In this document: piece after piece, positions 49,025 through 60,988 of the stretch | Numbering within the stretch: the first letter of the stretch is position 1 | How the letters are laid out: the number at the start of each line of letters is the position of its first letter | Origin: Musa acuminata AAA Group | Taxonomy: Eukaryota > Streptophyta > Magnoliopsida > Zingiberales > Musaceae | Assembly (NCBI RefSeq): GCF_036884655.1 | Contig: NC_088339.1 | Coordinates: 32,889,501 to 32,953,500, forward strand | DNA length: 64,000 nucleotides | Direction: 5' to 3' | Position numbers and translations under genes: made by a program | Notes under the pieces: generated by a model | What the model was told of the DNA's origin: nothing | The model's input: only the letters and a program-made list of their open reading frames with translations | Databases searched by the model: none

Positions 49025-49555
49025 CATTTTGAAGTCTTTGGCTATGTTGCTTATAACAAAACGACAGTAGAGTGCAATACATAAATTAAAGACTCCATGT
49101 CTTATGATCGTCTCACTAAGAAGTTGCTGATTAGCTGTGATGCAGCACTATCAAGTTCTAACGAAGAAGATGATGAGTAATTGATTGCTCTAATTTAACA
49201 TGTTGATGAAGACGATAATGATTCCAGCTCTTTCGCAATTAAAACTGAGCAACACTAGGCTTCATCAGGTTCCAACTCTCCCAAGCTCCTCTTCCTCCAA
49301 AACCCCTCCATGAAAATGGAGATCATCAAATGAATCTATGAGACATCAAAGTCCTTTGAAGAAGCTACGAAATGATTGCGGTGGCACGATGTTTCGAAGA
49401 GGAGAGAAAAACTTGTGGAGCTGAAATGGATCCACAAGAGGTCTGATGGCTCGATTCAGAAATGTAATGATGTTGATTTGGAAGAAACATTTGCTTCCGT
49501 AGCAAAGCTCGACAATATTTCGGCTATGTTTAGCTTTAGTTTCTCAACATAATGA
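49025..49555 (+). pseudogene. Ty1/copia pol remnant (integrase C-term + reverse transcriptase start)
   Basis: Two blocks in the same strand and order. At 49,025 HFEVFGYVAY matches the copia 'LKVFGCLAY' integrase region. It is followed by SYDRLTKKLLISCDAALSS (49,100-49,160), which matches the '(Y)NPITKKIIISRDVVF' block. At 49,340-49,553, SKSFEEATK, then an in-frame stop, LKWIHKRSDGSIQK and LEETFASVAKL correspond to copia RT blocks ('SFEEA', 'KWVFK..DGSIE', 'YEETFAPVAK'). The ARLVAKGF block between them is lost. The frame is broken by stops and deletions, so it is inactive. Confidence 0.72.
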
Positions 49556-50204
49556 AATGCTTATCGATTCGATGTAAAATCAACTCCCTATAAATAGTGT
49601 TGTAGAAGAAAAAGTAATTGTGCTACAGCCACAGGGACAAGAACTTGCAGATCAAGGAAAGAAACTATACGAACCTAAGAACCACTCTGTCCAAAAGGAT
49701 TAAAAGGCATGCATTTCAACAAACACAAGCTACATAGAAATGTGAGTGATCTCACATTATATATATGGCAAGAGCTCATGAGGTACTTTAGGTCTTCATG
49801 TGGATGAACTCATTCATATGCTTGTTGATGAGTTCAGTTTCTTGGATAGGAAGTGGTGCAAAATGAGAGAAGAACTTTTGTTTCTCAAGAAAACTATAAG
49901 TTACTCCAGTTCAAATGATGAAGCAAAGACTAATTCTAATCTCAGTCAGCCTGACATTTGGCAAACTACGAATCTGTTTATCCCAACAATGCAATGTGCA
50001 AGCAAGATTGATTAGGGAGTCGCAAGAAGTTTACTATGACACTTGAAGAAGAAGAAGAAGAAGAAGAGCAAGCTCTTTTGGCAGTTAGTATGCTGAATCT
50101 GTAGAGAGTTCAGAGCATATGTGTCTGAACTCTTTCAATTGATGAAAGGTGTTTTCCATCAAACAAAATTAATAATGTTTGAAGATTGATTATCAATTTA
50201 ACCA
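49556..50204. other. Decayed sequence between copia remnant and nsLTP copy 4
   Basis: A 71-residue open frame at 49,800-50,015 (+) has no recognised domain and may be part of the same decayed element. A GAA-type microsatellite occurs at about 50,045-50,070. Confidence 0.4.
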
Positions 50205-51630
50205 AATCTATTTCAAGATTGCTATGCTTATTATAAAACCAACAAAATTGATAGTATTACTCTTTCCAAGTTTATTAAGAGTATGTATCACAAAGCTTCT
50301 GAATTGAGGTGAGAGCCTTCCAAATTTTCCAAATAATTGCTTTCGGAAATATTGTTGTTTTAATTGTAGATTGGTGGATGATAGATTAGATCAACATTTG
50401 AACATTCTTGTCTCAGTGCATATTTGGTAGAAGTAAAGTAAATTTCCTGTGCAAAACGAAAATAAAGTTCAGCCAAGTTGATTCACTATTATTCGATATA
50501 TTTCCCAACACAAAGAGACATGCATATAAATATCTCTTCCATCTCTCGGTCTCCTACACGTACTGTCCAAGTCATGCAATCCTGCGAAAAACACAACAAT
50601 AATATATCAATTCAAAGTCAATATAAAACTTTTGCCTGTCTGTATATGATGTTTCTCTTAGACAAAATTATGATTTTCAGAAAATATGCAATTGCTTAAT
50701 CTTTCTCAAACACGAGACTAAATGTAAATTTACAACAACTACTTAATCATTTGCTTGCATGGAATAACAGTAATCGAGCATGCAACGGAGAGAAACAGAG
50801 AAACGGGTTCTTACTTGGAGCAGTCAAAGCTGAGGCTGGTGGGGATGACGTTGGTGGAGACGCCACAACCCCCCGCAAGGCCTTTGGCCTTTGACGAGTC
50901 GACAGAACCTCCGGCATCTTTGAGTTCTTGGACGAGGCATGCACAGATCGCCCGGCGGTCCTCCACCGTGGGTGTCAGCTCCTTGATGCTCTTGACGCCG
51001 CTGCAACACTGGTCCGAGAGCGACGGGTCTTTTCCGGTCACGTACGGCACGCATTCACCGAACGCCGTCTGCGCTATCCCGCAGTCCGTGTGCGTGTCCG
51101 ACGACGCCCTCAGCATGGCAGCCGCCAGAATCGCTACGAGAAACAAGAGACGAGCCATGCGCGTACAGAAGAAGCACTACACTCGCACAAGGACAAACTG
51201 CGACGACTGCAACAAACCACGCAAGCAGGCAATGTATATATGCAGGAAAGAGAGAGGGAGTAGAATGCCGTGATTTGTTGTATGATAGAGGTTAATCAGG
51301 CAATTACCGATTTGATGCAATTAAATCAGGACAAAGATTCCAATCGAAGTGTCATCAGATCAGAGATTTTGAATCGGATCGGATTTTGCATGAGCTATCT
51401 CGACATAATCACAAGCGTACGAGAGATTTGATGGATATGTATACCCCAATCAAGCTATACTATTATGTATGATCATCTATTTTGTGATTTGATATATTTG
51501 GCAGACACATAATTAATTGATACTAACATCAGAGTCAACGTTGATGTATGCGACTATAGAAACAAATCAAAAGAGAAAGAAAGATAATTTAGAAAGTTTA
51601 ATTATCTTATATATGTTTCTTCTTCTTCTT

Positions 51631-51661
<31 letters not shown>

Positions 51662-51850
51662 ACTACACTACTTAGAAACTGTAGATCTCATTTGTTATTA
51701 CTATCTTTGCAATATTTGATAGCGTTGAAAAAACCATTTGTTATTATACGGAGTTGTTTTTATCTAAAAATATAATATCATTATTAGTCTATCAGATGAT
51801 TGTATATTTGTTACATCATAATGTCAAACATCACATTGAAATTATAGCTT
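50205..51850 (+). repeat. Duplication unit copy 4 (nsLTP only, older)
   Basis: It aligns with copy 3 from about 19,456 through the nsLTP and on to 22,075, without the 1-kb insertion and without any PP2C sequence. The non-coding parts show many substitutions and small indels. A (CTT)n run has grown to about 14 units at 51,618-51,660, where copies 2 and 3 have 2-4 units. Confidence 0.85.
50572..51158 (-). CDS. Type-1 nsLTP, copy 4 (diverged)
   Basis: Exon 1 is 51,158-50,815 and exon 2 is 50,581-50,572, giving 117 aa. All eight cysteines and the TVEDR pentapeptide are kept. Nine substitutions from copies 1-3 all fall before residue 66: L6F, Y21D, E27G, A41T, H49D, A54G, R56K, N57S and V62T. The rest is identical, and nucleotides there are nearly identical too (only one change seen over about 130 bp). 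A TATA-like TATATA lies at about 51,235-51,240, roughly 78 bp upstream of the ATG. It is divergent from the DUF538 gene (925 bp between starts). Function as for copy 1, with possible shifts from the charge-altering changes Y21D, E27G and H49D. Confidence 0.88.
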
Positions 51851-52024
51851 TGTGTGTGTGTGTATATATATATCCTCGTGGAGTTCGCATTCGCCGGCCT
51901 TCGTTTGCATGTCGCGTTGTGCATTTCATATGCGCCGTTTGGGGATCACACGATGCTGGATTCCAATCCTTGCCGATGAGCCCAATGACACAGTCATTCG
52001 TCTTCTCTCTCACTTCTCCCTCCT

Positions 52025-52030
52025 TATATA
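52025..52030 (+). promoter_or_regulatory. TATA box of the DUF538 gene
   Basis: TATATA in the context CCTTATATACGC, 54 bp before the ATG at 52,084. The short distance implies a leader of about 25 bases. Confidence 0.55.
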
Positions 52031-52083
52031 CGCTTGGGGGTTGTATCACCTTCAAAGCAACCTGCATCGACCACCGTGAAGCC

Positions 52084-52497
52084 ATGGCCGAGAAGGAAGG
52101 CGGCGTCGTGAAGGAGGGCCACGAGGAGGGCATGAAGCAGGCGCTGTCCCTCCTGGAGGAGTTCGGCCTTCCCCTGGGCCTCCTCCCGCTGGCCGACGTC
52201 GTCGAGGTGGGCTTCGTGAGTGCCACCGGCTACATGTGGATCGTGCAGAAGAGCAAGGTGGAGCACAACTTCAAGATGGTGAGCAAGCTCGTGAGCTACG
52301 ACAAGCTGATCCACGGCTACGTGGAGAAGGGCCGTATCAGGAAGCTGAAGGGGGTGAAGGCGAAGGAGCTGCTGCTGTGGCCTCCCGTCCACGAGATCAC
52401 CATGAACGAGGACCCGGCCACCGGGAAGATCCACTTCAAGAGCCTCGCAGGCGTCACCAAGACCTTCCCTGTCGAGGCCTTCGCCTTGGGCCAGTAG
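52084..52497 (+). CDS. DUF538 family protein
   Basis: Intronless 137-aa protein. The sequence follows the DUF538 (PF04398) layout: a leading helix (ALSLLEEFGLPLGLLPL), a beta-rich centre (VGFVSATGYMWIVQK), YDKLIHGYVEKGRI, KLKGVKAKELLLWPPVHEI and a terminal FKSLAGVTKTFPVEAF. No signal peptide, so probably cytosolic. Family members are plant-specific, often stress- or senescence-responsive; a lipid-binding or chlorophyll-ester-hydrolysing role has been proposed but is not secure. GCCATGGCC is a strong start context. Codon use is markedly GC3-rich compared with the surrounding DNA, normal for commelinid monocot genes. Confidence 0.9.
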   Translation: MAEKEGGVVKEGHEEGMKQALSLLEEFGLPLGLLPLADVVEVGFVSATGYMWIVQKSKVEHNFKMVSKLVSYDKLIHGYVEKGRIRKLKGVKAKELLLWPPVHEITMNEDPATGKIHFKSLAGVTKTFPVEAFALGQ

Positions 52498-53221
52498 GGG
52501 AGGAGCTGTGTTTTGCCTTTCCGTCCATGGAGTGGTTGGGTGGGTGTTACTACTACTAGTTTCTGTTCTCTGTTTGGGGGGTCACAAAGGGAATAAGAAA
52601 ACATGGAGAAGAAGGCTCTCTGTTATTATGTTTCATGTTATCTAAATGTATGTCTATCAAGGGTGATTTTGATTCTCCAACACGTCCACACTTTTTGATG
52701 TTATCACAAGTGGCTATCCAATGACATGTAGGACGACAGGTCATTCAACTTAGTGTCAAGCTGGAAGCGACACACCGTCTAAATGTCCATTATCATCTTC
52801 TCCACGTCAGCATCTCACTAGGGCAATGCAATATAATGAATGCCTATGCCACATACCCAATCCTTAATCACATATCTTAATTAAACACAAGTGTTAAACC
52901 TTATCTACAACCCTAAAGATGGGTGGAAGTTGCAGATTAAAGAAATATTGATATAAAAAGTTGATGCACCAAACCAACAAGTCTATACTTAAAGATGAGG
53001 CATCCACTTTGCTCATTGTTCTTTAGGGGGGAGATCATAGTGGAGCATATCATTACTTTATGTTATCAAATTGGTGGGAACAGAGACAACAATTTGGATG
53101 CTAAACATGGTTAATGTGGCCACACCAGACTTCCAGCGAAGAACAATTGATCAATCAATGTGTTGCTTGATGGGTGGCGATCGTTGACCAAACCGGTTGA
53201 CTTGTTCAACCCATTAGGCCC

Positions 53222-53299
<78 letters not shown>

Positions 53300-53700
53300 G
53301 CTTGGATTGGAGTGAGAAAATTTGATATATAGAGTCCATGACATTCTTATAAGTAGAATTTGATTGGAAAGTATTCCATGGTGAAATATAAAAGCGGATC
53401 CAATTAGTAGCAGCCCGACATTAAACTAAAGCACATGACTGCTGCGTTCTCATGCTCCTTGAGATCACGTCGTCCCATTAAACTATAGCAAATGCTGCTT
53501 TTCTCTCATTTGCCTCTTGCGGTTTCCGTTTCTCGCCGGCGATAAGAAGGTCTCGCCCTTCCTACGATTCCGAGCTACACAGCTTGAGATCGGACGAGAA
53601 AGAAGGAGAAATGATCGATTTCAATAGGAGTCCGAAGATGAAACCCGCCGCCTGTTAGTCTCTGCCTCCAATTTTCCCGTTTTCTCTCGTGATGGAAGCG
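52498..53700. other. Intergenic; (AAT)n microsatellite
   Basis: The 3' flank of DUF538 is followed by an (AAT)n run of about 25 units (53,222-53,298). The poly-Ile frame on the minus strand is an artefact of that run. 53,400-53,700 is probably bHLH promoter and leader. Confidence 0.7.
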
Positions 53701-53883
53701 ATCGAGTGGGTTATAAGAAGACGAGTTACTGGATCCGTCGTTGGAGAGCAGGTAGAGGGCGAGGTGAGGAAGCTGCGGCGGCTGAGGCTCCCCCTCTGGT
53801 CCTGCCCGCCGAACCGCCCTCCCGGTTCTTGTGTTCCAGCAGGACAAGGCTTGGATTTTTAAGTCGCCTTCCCTTCTTTCCTC

Positions 53884-53957
53884 CTCTTCTTCTTCTTCTT
53901 CTTCTTCTTCTTCTTCTTCTTCTTCTTCTTCTTCTTCTTCTTCTTCTTCTTCTTCTT
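53884..53957 (+). repeat. (TTC)n microsatellite in the bHLH leader
   Basis: About 25 uninterrupted TTC units lie 67-140 bp before the bHLH ATG. Read in the bHLH frame the run gives poly-Leu, and no stop separates it from the ATG at 54,024 (frame open from 53,706). Confidence 0.85.
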
Positions 53958-54023
53958 GTTCGAGTTCTTGCGTTTGGATCTGTCTTTGTTTCCCGCGTGG
54001 TTGCCGCTGTTGTTGTTCCAGCT

Positions 54024-56443
54024 ATGGGTTCTCTTCCAGATGGGGATCCGGGGTTCTTTAGAGGGTTTCCTAATGGTCTGGGGTTCAGTTCTGGATCGGA
54101 TGGGTCGTCGTCCTCGGTGGTGTTGGATCAGGAAAGGAGTAAGCTTGTGGGGGCGCCTTCGAGGCTCGACGGCGGAGGGGCTCTGGACGCCAAAACGGCG
54201 ATGGCGATGAAGAGCCACTGCGAGGCCGAGAGGCGGCGGAGGGAGAGGATAAATGGCCACCTTGCCGTGCTGAGGAGCATGGTCCCCTGCGCCGACAAGG
54301 TTGGTGGTCGCTTTCTCTTTGTTCTTCTTTGTTTGCTTCGGTGCCTGCTTGCCTTGTGCTGTGGAGGTTCTTGCAACACCACTTCACAACTTGATTTAAA
54401 ACCTTGATTTGTTCTTCTGTTTATGTGAACCCTGTGAACTTGACCAGTCTTTGACATGGTTGAGGTTATTGGCATCTCTATGATTTGGAGGTGAAATTTT
54501 AATTTTCTTTTATTTGTCCCTTTCAATTTGCCAATGTTGTATATAAACCTCTCCTGCCTCTAAAAATTGTGTTGTAGTTATAGGTGTGCCTCTTTGCTTC
54601 ATTGGCATAGGTTAGATTCTTGGTTTTGTTTAGTCTGATATGGTTGGGTGTTTGAGAAAATTCGAACAGTAGGAAGTGAAAGTCAAATAGAGAGAAACTA
54701 CTCTGGAGCTATTCACTGAACTTATCAGTTTCAAAGAGTATCTATGTAAAGCACCTATTCTGAGATTCTATGAAGAAAAAAAAGCCCATCTTATGTTATT
54801 TCTCAAATCACCAGTGTTTACTAAGGATCAACCTACCCAACATACGCAAGCCTAACACTCATTGTTCTTCTAATTTTTCCTTGCTTTCATGAAACTTTGT
54901 TGTTGACATTATCGTGTCGCACGACAAGGCCCAATCAACAAGGAGGCATTCCCCAAGTAAATCCTTGGTTTTCGAATATTAGGATGAGCGAGTTAATGTT
55001 CACCTTTTTCGGCTTTTGATAGGTTTGGATCTTACTCTACTCCATTCAACCACTATTTTGAGTGTGCACTATTTCTTGAGGTTCATGTGCTGTTTAATTA
55101 ATTCACACTCCCAGTGAGTTTTGAGAATTAGTATTTAGTAGTAGAAGATGTTGACAGTTGATGTCAAGATCATTGATCATAAAGATTTTTTGTCGTGAGA
55201 CATGCATTTTCTCGATAGATGGGACTCCTCTTTATTGTATTTTTATTTTTATGGTCCTAGATAGCATCTACGCTTATCAAGAGCTACAATCTTTATTCCC
55301 TGTTGCTTTCACTCATGCCCTTTGTTCTAATTCTTCAAACTGTAATATTCTTTTCTTGTTGCATGGTTTGTTGAATTTCCATCATGAATTTAAAATTGGA
55401 GTTCAGTTTTGTATTTTGTTGTTCATGATCCTAGCTACCTTTATCTAAAGTCGTAGTTTTTTTTGCTTTCCTGGGTTTTGTTTATGCTCTCTGTCCTATT
55501 CTGTTTCTTCAATTGAGTCCTCTGTTGACTATGATCCAGAAAATGGTAAGGGCGTTCCTTAGTCATCTACCTTTCCAAGATTAATCAGATAGTTTTTAAC
55601 ATCTGATACATGGAAGATGTTTACTTTATATATGATGAGGATTATAGAACTTAATATTTTATATTTTTTTCTAGAATACTTATCTATCTATTATGACTTT
55701 TACATCTAATTTTTTGAAGACCTATTTCAATATTATCATTGGATACCTAATCCATCAACAGCTTAAGATTCTATGTCATCTTGCACTTTAAGAACCAACT
55801 ATTCTCTTGACAAAGCATGTCTATGAGTGCAAAATCTTTTCATTGAAGAAACCAGTGGAATTATTAATATATCGATAAATTGTTGTTTTTTTGATTGATC
55901 AATAAATTGGTTAGTAATATTGGCTACATTTTAAGACATATTTTATTAAAAGGTAGTGGTTACTTCTTGCAGTTGGACAAAGCTGCCTTGTTGGCCGAAG
56001 TCATTGGTCATGTAAAGAAACTCAAGAGGAATGCTGTAGAAATCAGCAAAGGCTACACCATTCCATCTGATACTGATGAGGTGAGGGTTGAAGTTCAAGG
56101 AGATGCAATGAGCACCAGCGGTTTTATGGTCAAAGCATGTCTATGTTGTGAGGACCGGCCATGGATCCTTGCAGATCTAAGACAAACACTTCACAGCTTG
56201 CATCTTCAAACTATTAGAGCCGAGATTTCAACTTTAGGTGGTCGAATCAAAAACGTGTTTGTGATGAGATCTGCAAAAAACTCCAGAAACATCGACAGGC
56301 ATCATTTTGTGGCTTCTGTTCACCAGGCTCTGAAGTCCATACTCGAGAGAATCAATTCACAAGTGGACTTTCTGCCGAGGGCCACATTTGCTAACAAAAG
56401 GCAAAAAATCTCACTGTTGGAGTCATCGAGCTCCGCTTCATGA
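54024..56443 (+). CDS. bHLH-ACT transcription factor (TMO5/bHLH30/bHLH106 type)
   Basis: Exons are 54,024-54,299 and 55,973-56,443 (248 aa), GT-AG. The basic region is HCEAERRRRERIN (65-77), with H65, E69 and R73 as the E-box-reading HER triad. Helix 1 is HLAVLRSMVPCADK; the intron falls in the loop; helix 2 is LDKAALLAEVIGHVKKLKR (93-111). The C-terminal part (about 125-230) contains VEVQGD, FMVKACLCCEDRPWILADLRQTL, IRAEISTLGGRIKNVFV and resembles an ACT-like dimerisation fold. This combination and the single loop intron fit the group with Arabidopsis TMO5, bHLH30, bHLH51 and bHLH106. TMO5-type factors pair with LHW in vascular development; others respond to salt. The exact member is not resolved. 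Confidence 0.87.
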
Positions 56444-56983
56444 CTATTACATTGAGGAATTGAAGCGCATAGTTGCACTGCTTGCACCTGATAGGATGTG
56501 ATGCTTGGTTTACATGGACTGTTTTATCTACCGTAGCTGAAGTATGTCAATAGTGCTGCTTTGAACTAGAAATTGGTGTTTGATGTATGTTATATTGGGT
56601 TTCCTCACATGTAAATCTGCAATGTATGTGAACTTGATGGACTAAATTTATATAACTTGTCTTGTAATTTTCATGTGTTATTTATTTGCTGGGGCTCTTT
56701 TGGAAGGGAGATTTACGATTAAAATCAGCAAAAACGATAAGAATAGAAACATATAGAGGCACATAAAGCTACCTTCATTAATGGATAGATGTTGTTACGC
56801 TTATTTTTAATATCTTTTTGGAAGCAAACGTTGTTTAGGCTTTCGAATTGTGTCTTCAATCCCCATATATTATAGTCGACAGATTTAGTTCCAAATAGTG
56901 TTGCATTTTGTCTCTCTTTTTTTAATCCTTTTCTTTCTTCCTATGCTTCTCTTCTTCTTCTTCTTCTTCTTTCTTCTCTGTCT

Positions 56984-57024
<41 letters not shown>

Positions 57025-59314
57025 GAAACGCAAAAGATCGTCGCCACCTCTGCTTCCTGTGCGCCTCGAGTTGTCACCATTGCCTTTCTTCCGCGATTCT
57101 GAAGGCGGCGACGGCGACAATAGCAGGTGTAGTAGTTTCTTCCGCAATGGCCTTAGTTGGACTCCGACGCTATTATTGATACCATCATATGCTTCTTCCC
57201 AGTGGCTGCTACTGCTGCCACCGCTGGTTCACAATTGGCTTCCAGAATTACCCACCGGACTGTCTGCTAACACTGTCATAATCGCTTTATGTTATAGTTT
57301 TCTTATATTGGTAAAAATTTTATGTATGATAATTAAATTTTAATTATGATTTTTAGATATTTATATAGTTATTCACATGTATATATTTTAAAATTATAAA
57401 ATAATATTTATTTTTTACATAAAGATATGAATTATGTTTTATCATGATTATAGTTATCATATAATTTTTTTTTATGATGATTAATACATAATTATTATTA
57501 TTATTTTATTAAATATTTTTATATAAACTAGATTTAAAAAATTTGATCAATATTATTTATAACTTATATTCTTATGGTTTATTTGTCTAGTAGTTGCCAA
57601 AGCATCATAAGATGATAAACTTATGGGATGTAAATTATGATAAATATTTTATCATTTATAAAATATTTTAAATTATATTTTATATTATTATTTCGATCTT
57701 CTAATCCCTAAAGTAGCTTGGATTAATAAATTTATAAAATTATATTAAGAAAATTTGTCTTAAATAATATTAAAAATATAATATTCATACACATAAATAA
57801 GAGATTTAGATAATCTCAAATAAAAATATACTTTAAATAATATGTGATGATGCAGGATGATACTACATATCCTTTTAGTTTATGATTGTATATCTAATTA
57901 TAGCAACTCTATTCCATACTGATGATATCAGTCATTCATAATGATAAAATCTTGTGTGAATACTAGATATATCAATATTTCATCCAAAAATAAAATAAAG
58001 ACGATATTAATAGTTTAATATTTTCTAAAAAACTTAAAATATTAATATTATATTATTTTGTTACAATGATACTTACTTCATTGTATTCTTATAAATGTTA
58101 ATTTTTTTAGATTAAATTATTATAAATGGCTTGAGTATTAAGAGTTAGATGTTAAATTTATTTGTTGAAAGGATCACAAAGTTTAATAATTATTAAATAA
58201 CTTTGAAAAGGGTCTAAAAGGTTCAATTTTAATAATTACTAATAATATTTAGATTTTATTATAAAATATAATTAATATATTGAGAAATTAAATAATTGAA
58301 TTAAAGTTATTGGTAAATCAATAATTGATACCTTAATGGAAAAACCGACTATAACTCAACATTACAATATTAGTGAAATTCTATGATATATTATCGTTAT
58401 TACTAACAAAAATATAAAACTTAAAAATATTGGGTATAAATTTAGTTGAGTTCTTCAAGCATAATTTATTTTTAATTCTCTTCCTTCTTTATTTGGTCTC
58501 ATTATAAGATAAATAGATAAGTAAAATTTAAATGAATTGACCAATATATATTTAAAAATAATTAAGATTAAAATAGAAAAGATTTTTAATATTTTGAGTA
58601 CCACTCGAGGAGGAAAGGGTAATAATAAAAATTTGAAACATAATTTATCAAATAAATCAACTTAGCTTATAAATACTATATAGACTCATAAAAAAATATT
58701 CACATTAAAATATTATTTCTCTAGTAAAAAATATTATATGAATAGGACTATAAGATTTGGCCAAAAAGAAAAGGTATAAGCTAAATTATATGAATTAATT
58801 CTAACGCTGTAGCTTATGTTACCAATAATAATATGTAGAAAACTATTTTAAATCAAAAACTAAAATAGCATGAAAGAATCATCATTATAGGGAATTATCT
58901 TAAAGTGAAAATGATAATAGTAGATACTTATCATCTAAACCTAGAAACGATTCATATAATAGATATTGTGGATGTATGTTATATTCTAACCATTCTATAA
59001 ATTTAGTTAATTTATCTAAAATTATTAAATATTATTTATTTTGGTAATGTTAAATTCAGTATATTTGTAATTTAATTGGTTATGAACTTGTATAGCATGA
59101 TTTCTATAAAACTAATATGAATCTTGAGTTTGCAATAATCCTATAATCAAATATTATAATGAAACATAGATTTATCCTTCGTATTATATATATTTATATA
59201 TACGAGTCACTTCATGTTCTTGTGTTATTGGTGAAAAGAGACATGTTATTAATTCATGTATGGTCTTAGGTTATTAATATCTTTAAGTGTATATAAATGA
59301 AGTTAAGAAATAAT
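56444..59314. other. Intergenic, very AT-rich; no gene seen
   Basis: 3' flank of bHLH, then (CTT)n/(AT)n at 56,949-57,018. A GC-richer patch at 57,040-57,290 has a 94-residue frame (GTG start) that I could not assign. The rest is A/T-rich DNA with no frames of interest. Confidence 0.55.
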
Positions 59315-60973
59315 TGTTAGGATAGGAGCGGCACTAAGAGGGGGGGGGGTGAATTAGTACAACGGTAAAGTATGATACACTTTCGACGATTTAAACACTT
59401 TCGGAAACTTTGTACGATAAATGCAACGTTTCATTTGAAACCGTTTCGATTGCGTTTTAACTTGAAGGAATACGTAAGGAGACAAAGAAGTAGAGCATCA
59501 AAGTGCAAATGGTTTGCAGTAATATAAATGACAATAAGTAAATGCAAACCAGAGAAGACGGTAGTTTATAGTGGTTCGGTCAATCGTGACCTACATCCAC
59601 TCTTCCGATTCCTCTTCCGTCGAGACCACCGGCATCCACTAATGATCTTCCTTTACTAGGCGAAGATCAACCTCCTTCTTACACCCCTCTTACAACCTCT
59701 TACAAGTGGTTCACCCTTTTACAAAGATTTCAATGAATAGAAAGGAGGTGAACACTCAAGCTATTGAAAACAAGACTTTTCCTAAGGCTTTTCTCAACTT
59801 CTAGCTACTCAAAAGGTTGTTCTCTCAGCTGAGATTTGAGGGGTATTTATAGGCCTCAAGAGGATTCAAATTTAGGCTCCAAATTTGAATTCTCGTTGGG
59901 TTTCCGATGCTGGCGGTGCCACCGCCTGTCAGTGGTGGTGCCACCACTTGTTAATTTCTGACCCTAACAGTGCTGGGCAGTGCCACCGCCCAGCCCAGGC
60001 GGTGCTACCGCCCAGCTCTCGGGCACTGGGCGGTGCCACTGCCCAGCCCAGGCGGTGCCACCGCCTACAGTATTTTCAGCTTACTAGTTGGGCTTCAATC
60101 TTGGCCCAAACTAGTCCGAACTCGGGCCCAATTGGCCCCTACTTGGGTTATAGGATTAATACCTAATCCTAACCTTAATTAATATGCTAAATACGAATTT
60201 AAAGATATTTTATAAGCTATTACAAAGTCCATAAGTCAAGACTTCTTTCGGCGAGCTTCCGACGAACTTTCGGCGGTCTTCCGATAAACTCTCGGAAACC
60301 ATTCTGCGGACTCCCGGCAAGCTCTTAAACTTCACGATTTGATCTTGGCGAGTTCCAATGAGCTTCTTCGGCAAACTCCGATCTTTCTCGGCGAGCTCCG
60401 CAAACTTCCCACGAACCTTTCAGTGAGCTTCCAAAAAAACCCTTCGGCAAGCTCCCTACTCATTCTCGGCTAGTTCCGGCAGCATTCCCGACGAACCTTC
60501 GGACTTCCGTCGAACTCTCGAACTCCCAATGAATCCTTCGCGCTTGACTCTGCACTTTGTTTCGCTTTATGTCTTTCTCATTATCGTAGTTATTCCTGCA
60601 TACACAAACTAAAACTCTACTCCGATCTAGACAATTATTACAACGTGAATTGACATTCCGTTGCCCGACACGTCATTGGTTCGCACTTCGTCCGATTCTT
60701 CAACGCATCGTCCTCTCTTGCAGCTTGTTGCCCAATCGGCAATTGACCTCCGCAATCCCGATATCCTTGGCGCAATTCCGCTCTCCTTGGCCCGATGGCC
60801 GACGTCCGAAGCCTTCTGCCATCCAATATCCTGATGTGATCTCCTCCGGCGCAATGTCAATTCCTCCTGCGTCAACTGTCTAATCCTGATCGAGTAGACC
60901 TGCATTACTCAAAATGCAGTTAAACATCTAAACACAATCAATTAGTTTCATCATCAAAATCTGAGATTCAACA
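59315..60973 (-). mobile_element. 3' LTR of a Ty1/copia element (minus strand)
   Basis: The segment starts TGTTAGG and ends TTCAACA on the + strand, i.e. TG...CA in both readings, length 1,659 bp. A polypurine tract lies immediately outside its right end on the minus strand, and a copia gag lies further right on the same strand. This fixes it as the 3' LTR of a minus-strand element. A 1.6-kb LTR is in the range of the Maximus/SIRE lineage. A G10 run occurs near 59,341. The left flank ends AAATAAT; the matching target-site copy would lie outside the window. Confidence 0.75.
59912..60067. repeat. GC-palindromic repeat cluster inside the LTR
   Basis: GGCGGTGCCACCGCC (59,912-59,926) is a perfect odd palindrome. 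Variants of the same word recur about every 20-45 bp to 60,067, separated by CAGCCCAGG. Each can form a hairpin, and the cluster stands out from LTR sequence of ordinary composition. Confidence 0.8.
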
Positions 60974-60988
60974 ATCTCCCCCTTTTTT
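60974..60988 (-). other. Polypurine tract
   Basis: On the minus strand AAAAAAGGGGGAGA directly precedes the LTR end. This is the usual primer for plus-strand DNA synthesis in LTR retrotransposons. A second similar tract (ACAAAGGGGGAGATA) occurs at 61,783-61,797. Confidence 0.75.

Noticed and set aside
53111..53344. Poly-isoleucine frame
   Set aside because: Translation of the (AAT)n microsatellite on the minus strand.
54128..54526. Frames antisense to bHLH exon 1
   Set aside because: GC-rich shadow frames of the coding exon; no features of their own.
57059..57343. 94-aa frame in a GC-richer patch
   Set aside because: Starts with GTG, ends in AT-rich DNA and matches nothing recognised; could be a gene remnant but is unsupported.
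60627..60905. Frames inside the LTR
   Set aside because: Lie within the 3' LTR and lack domain features.
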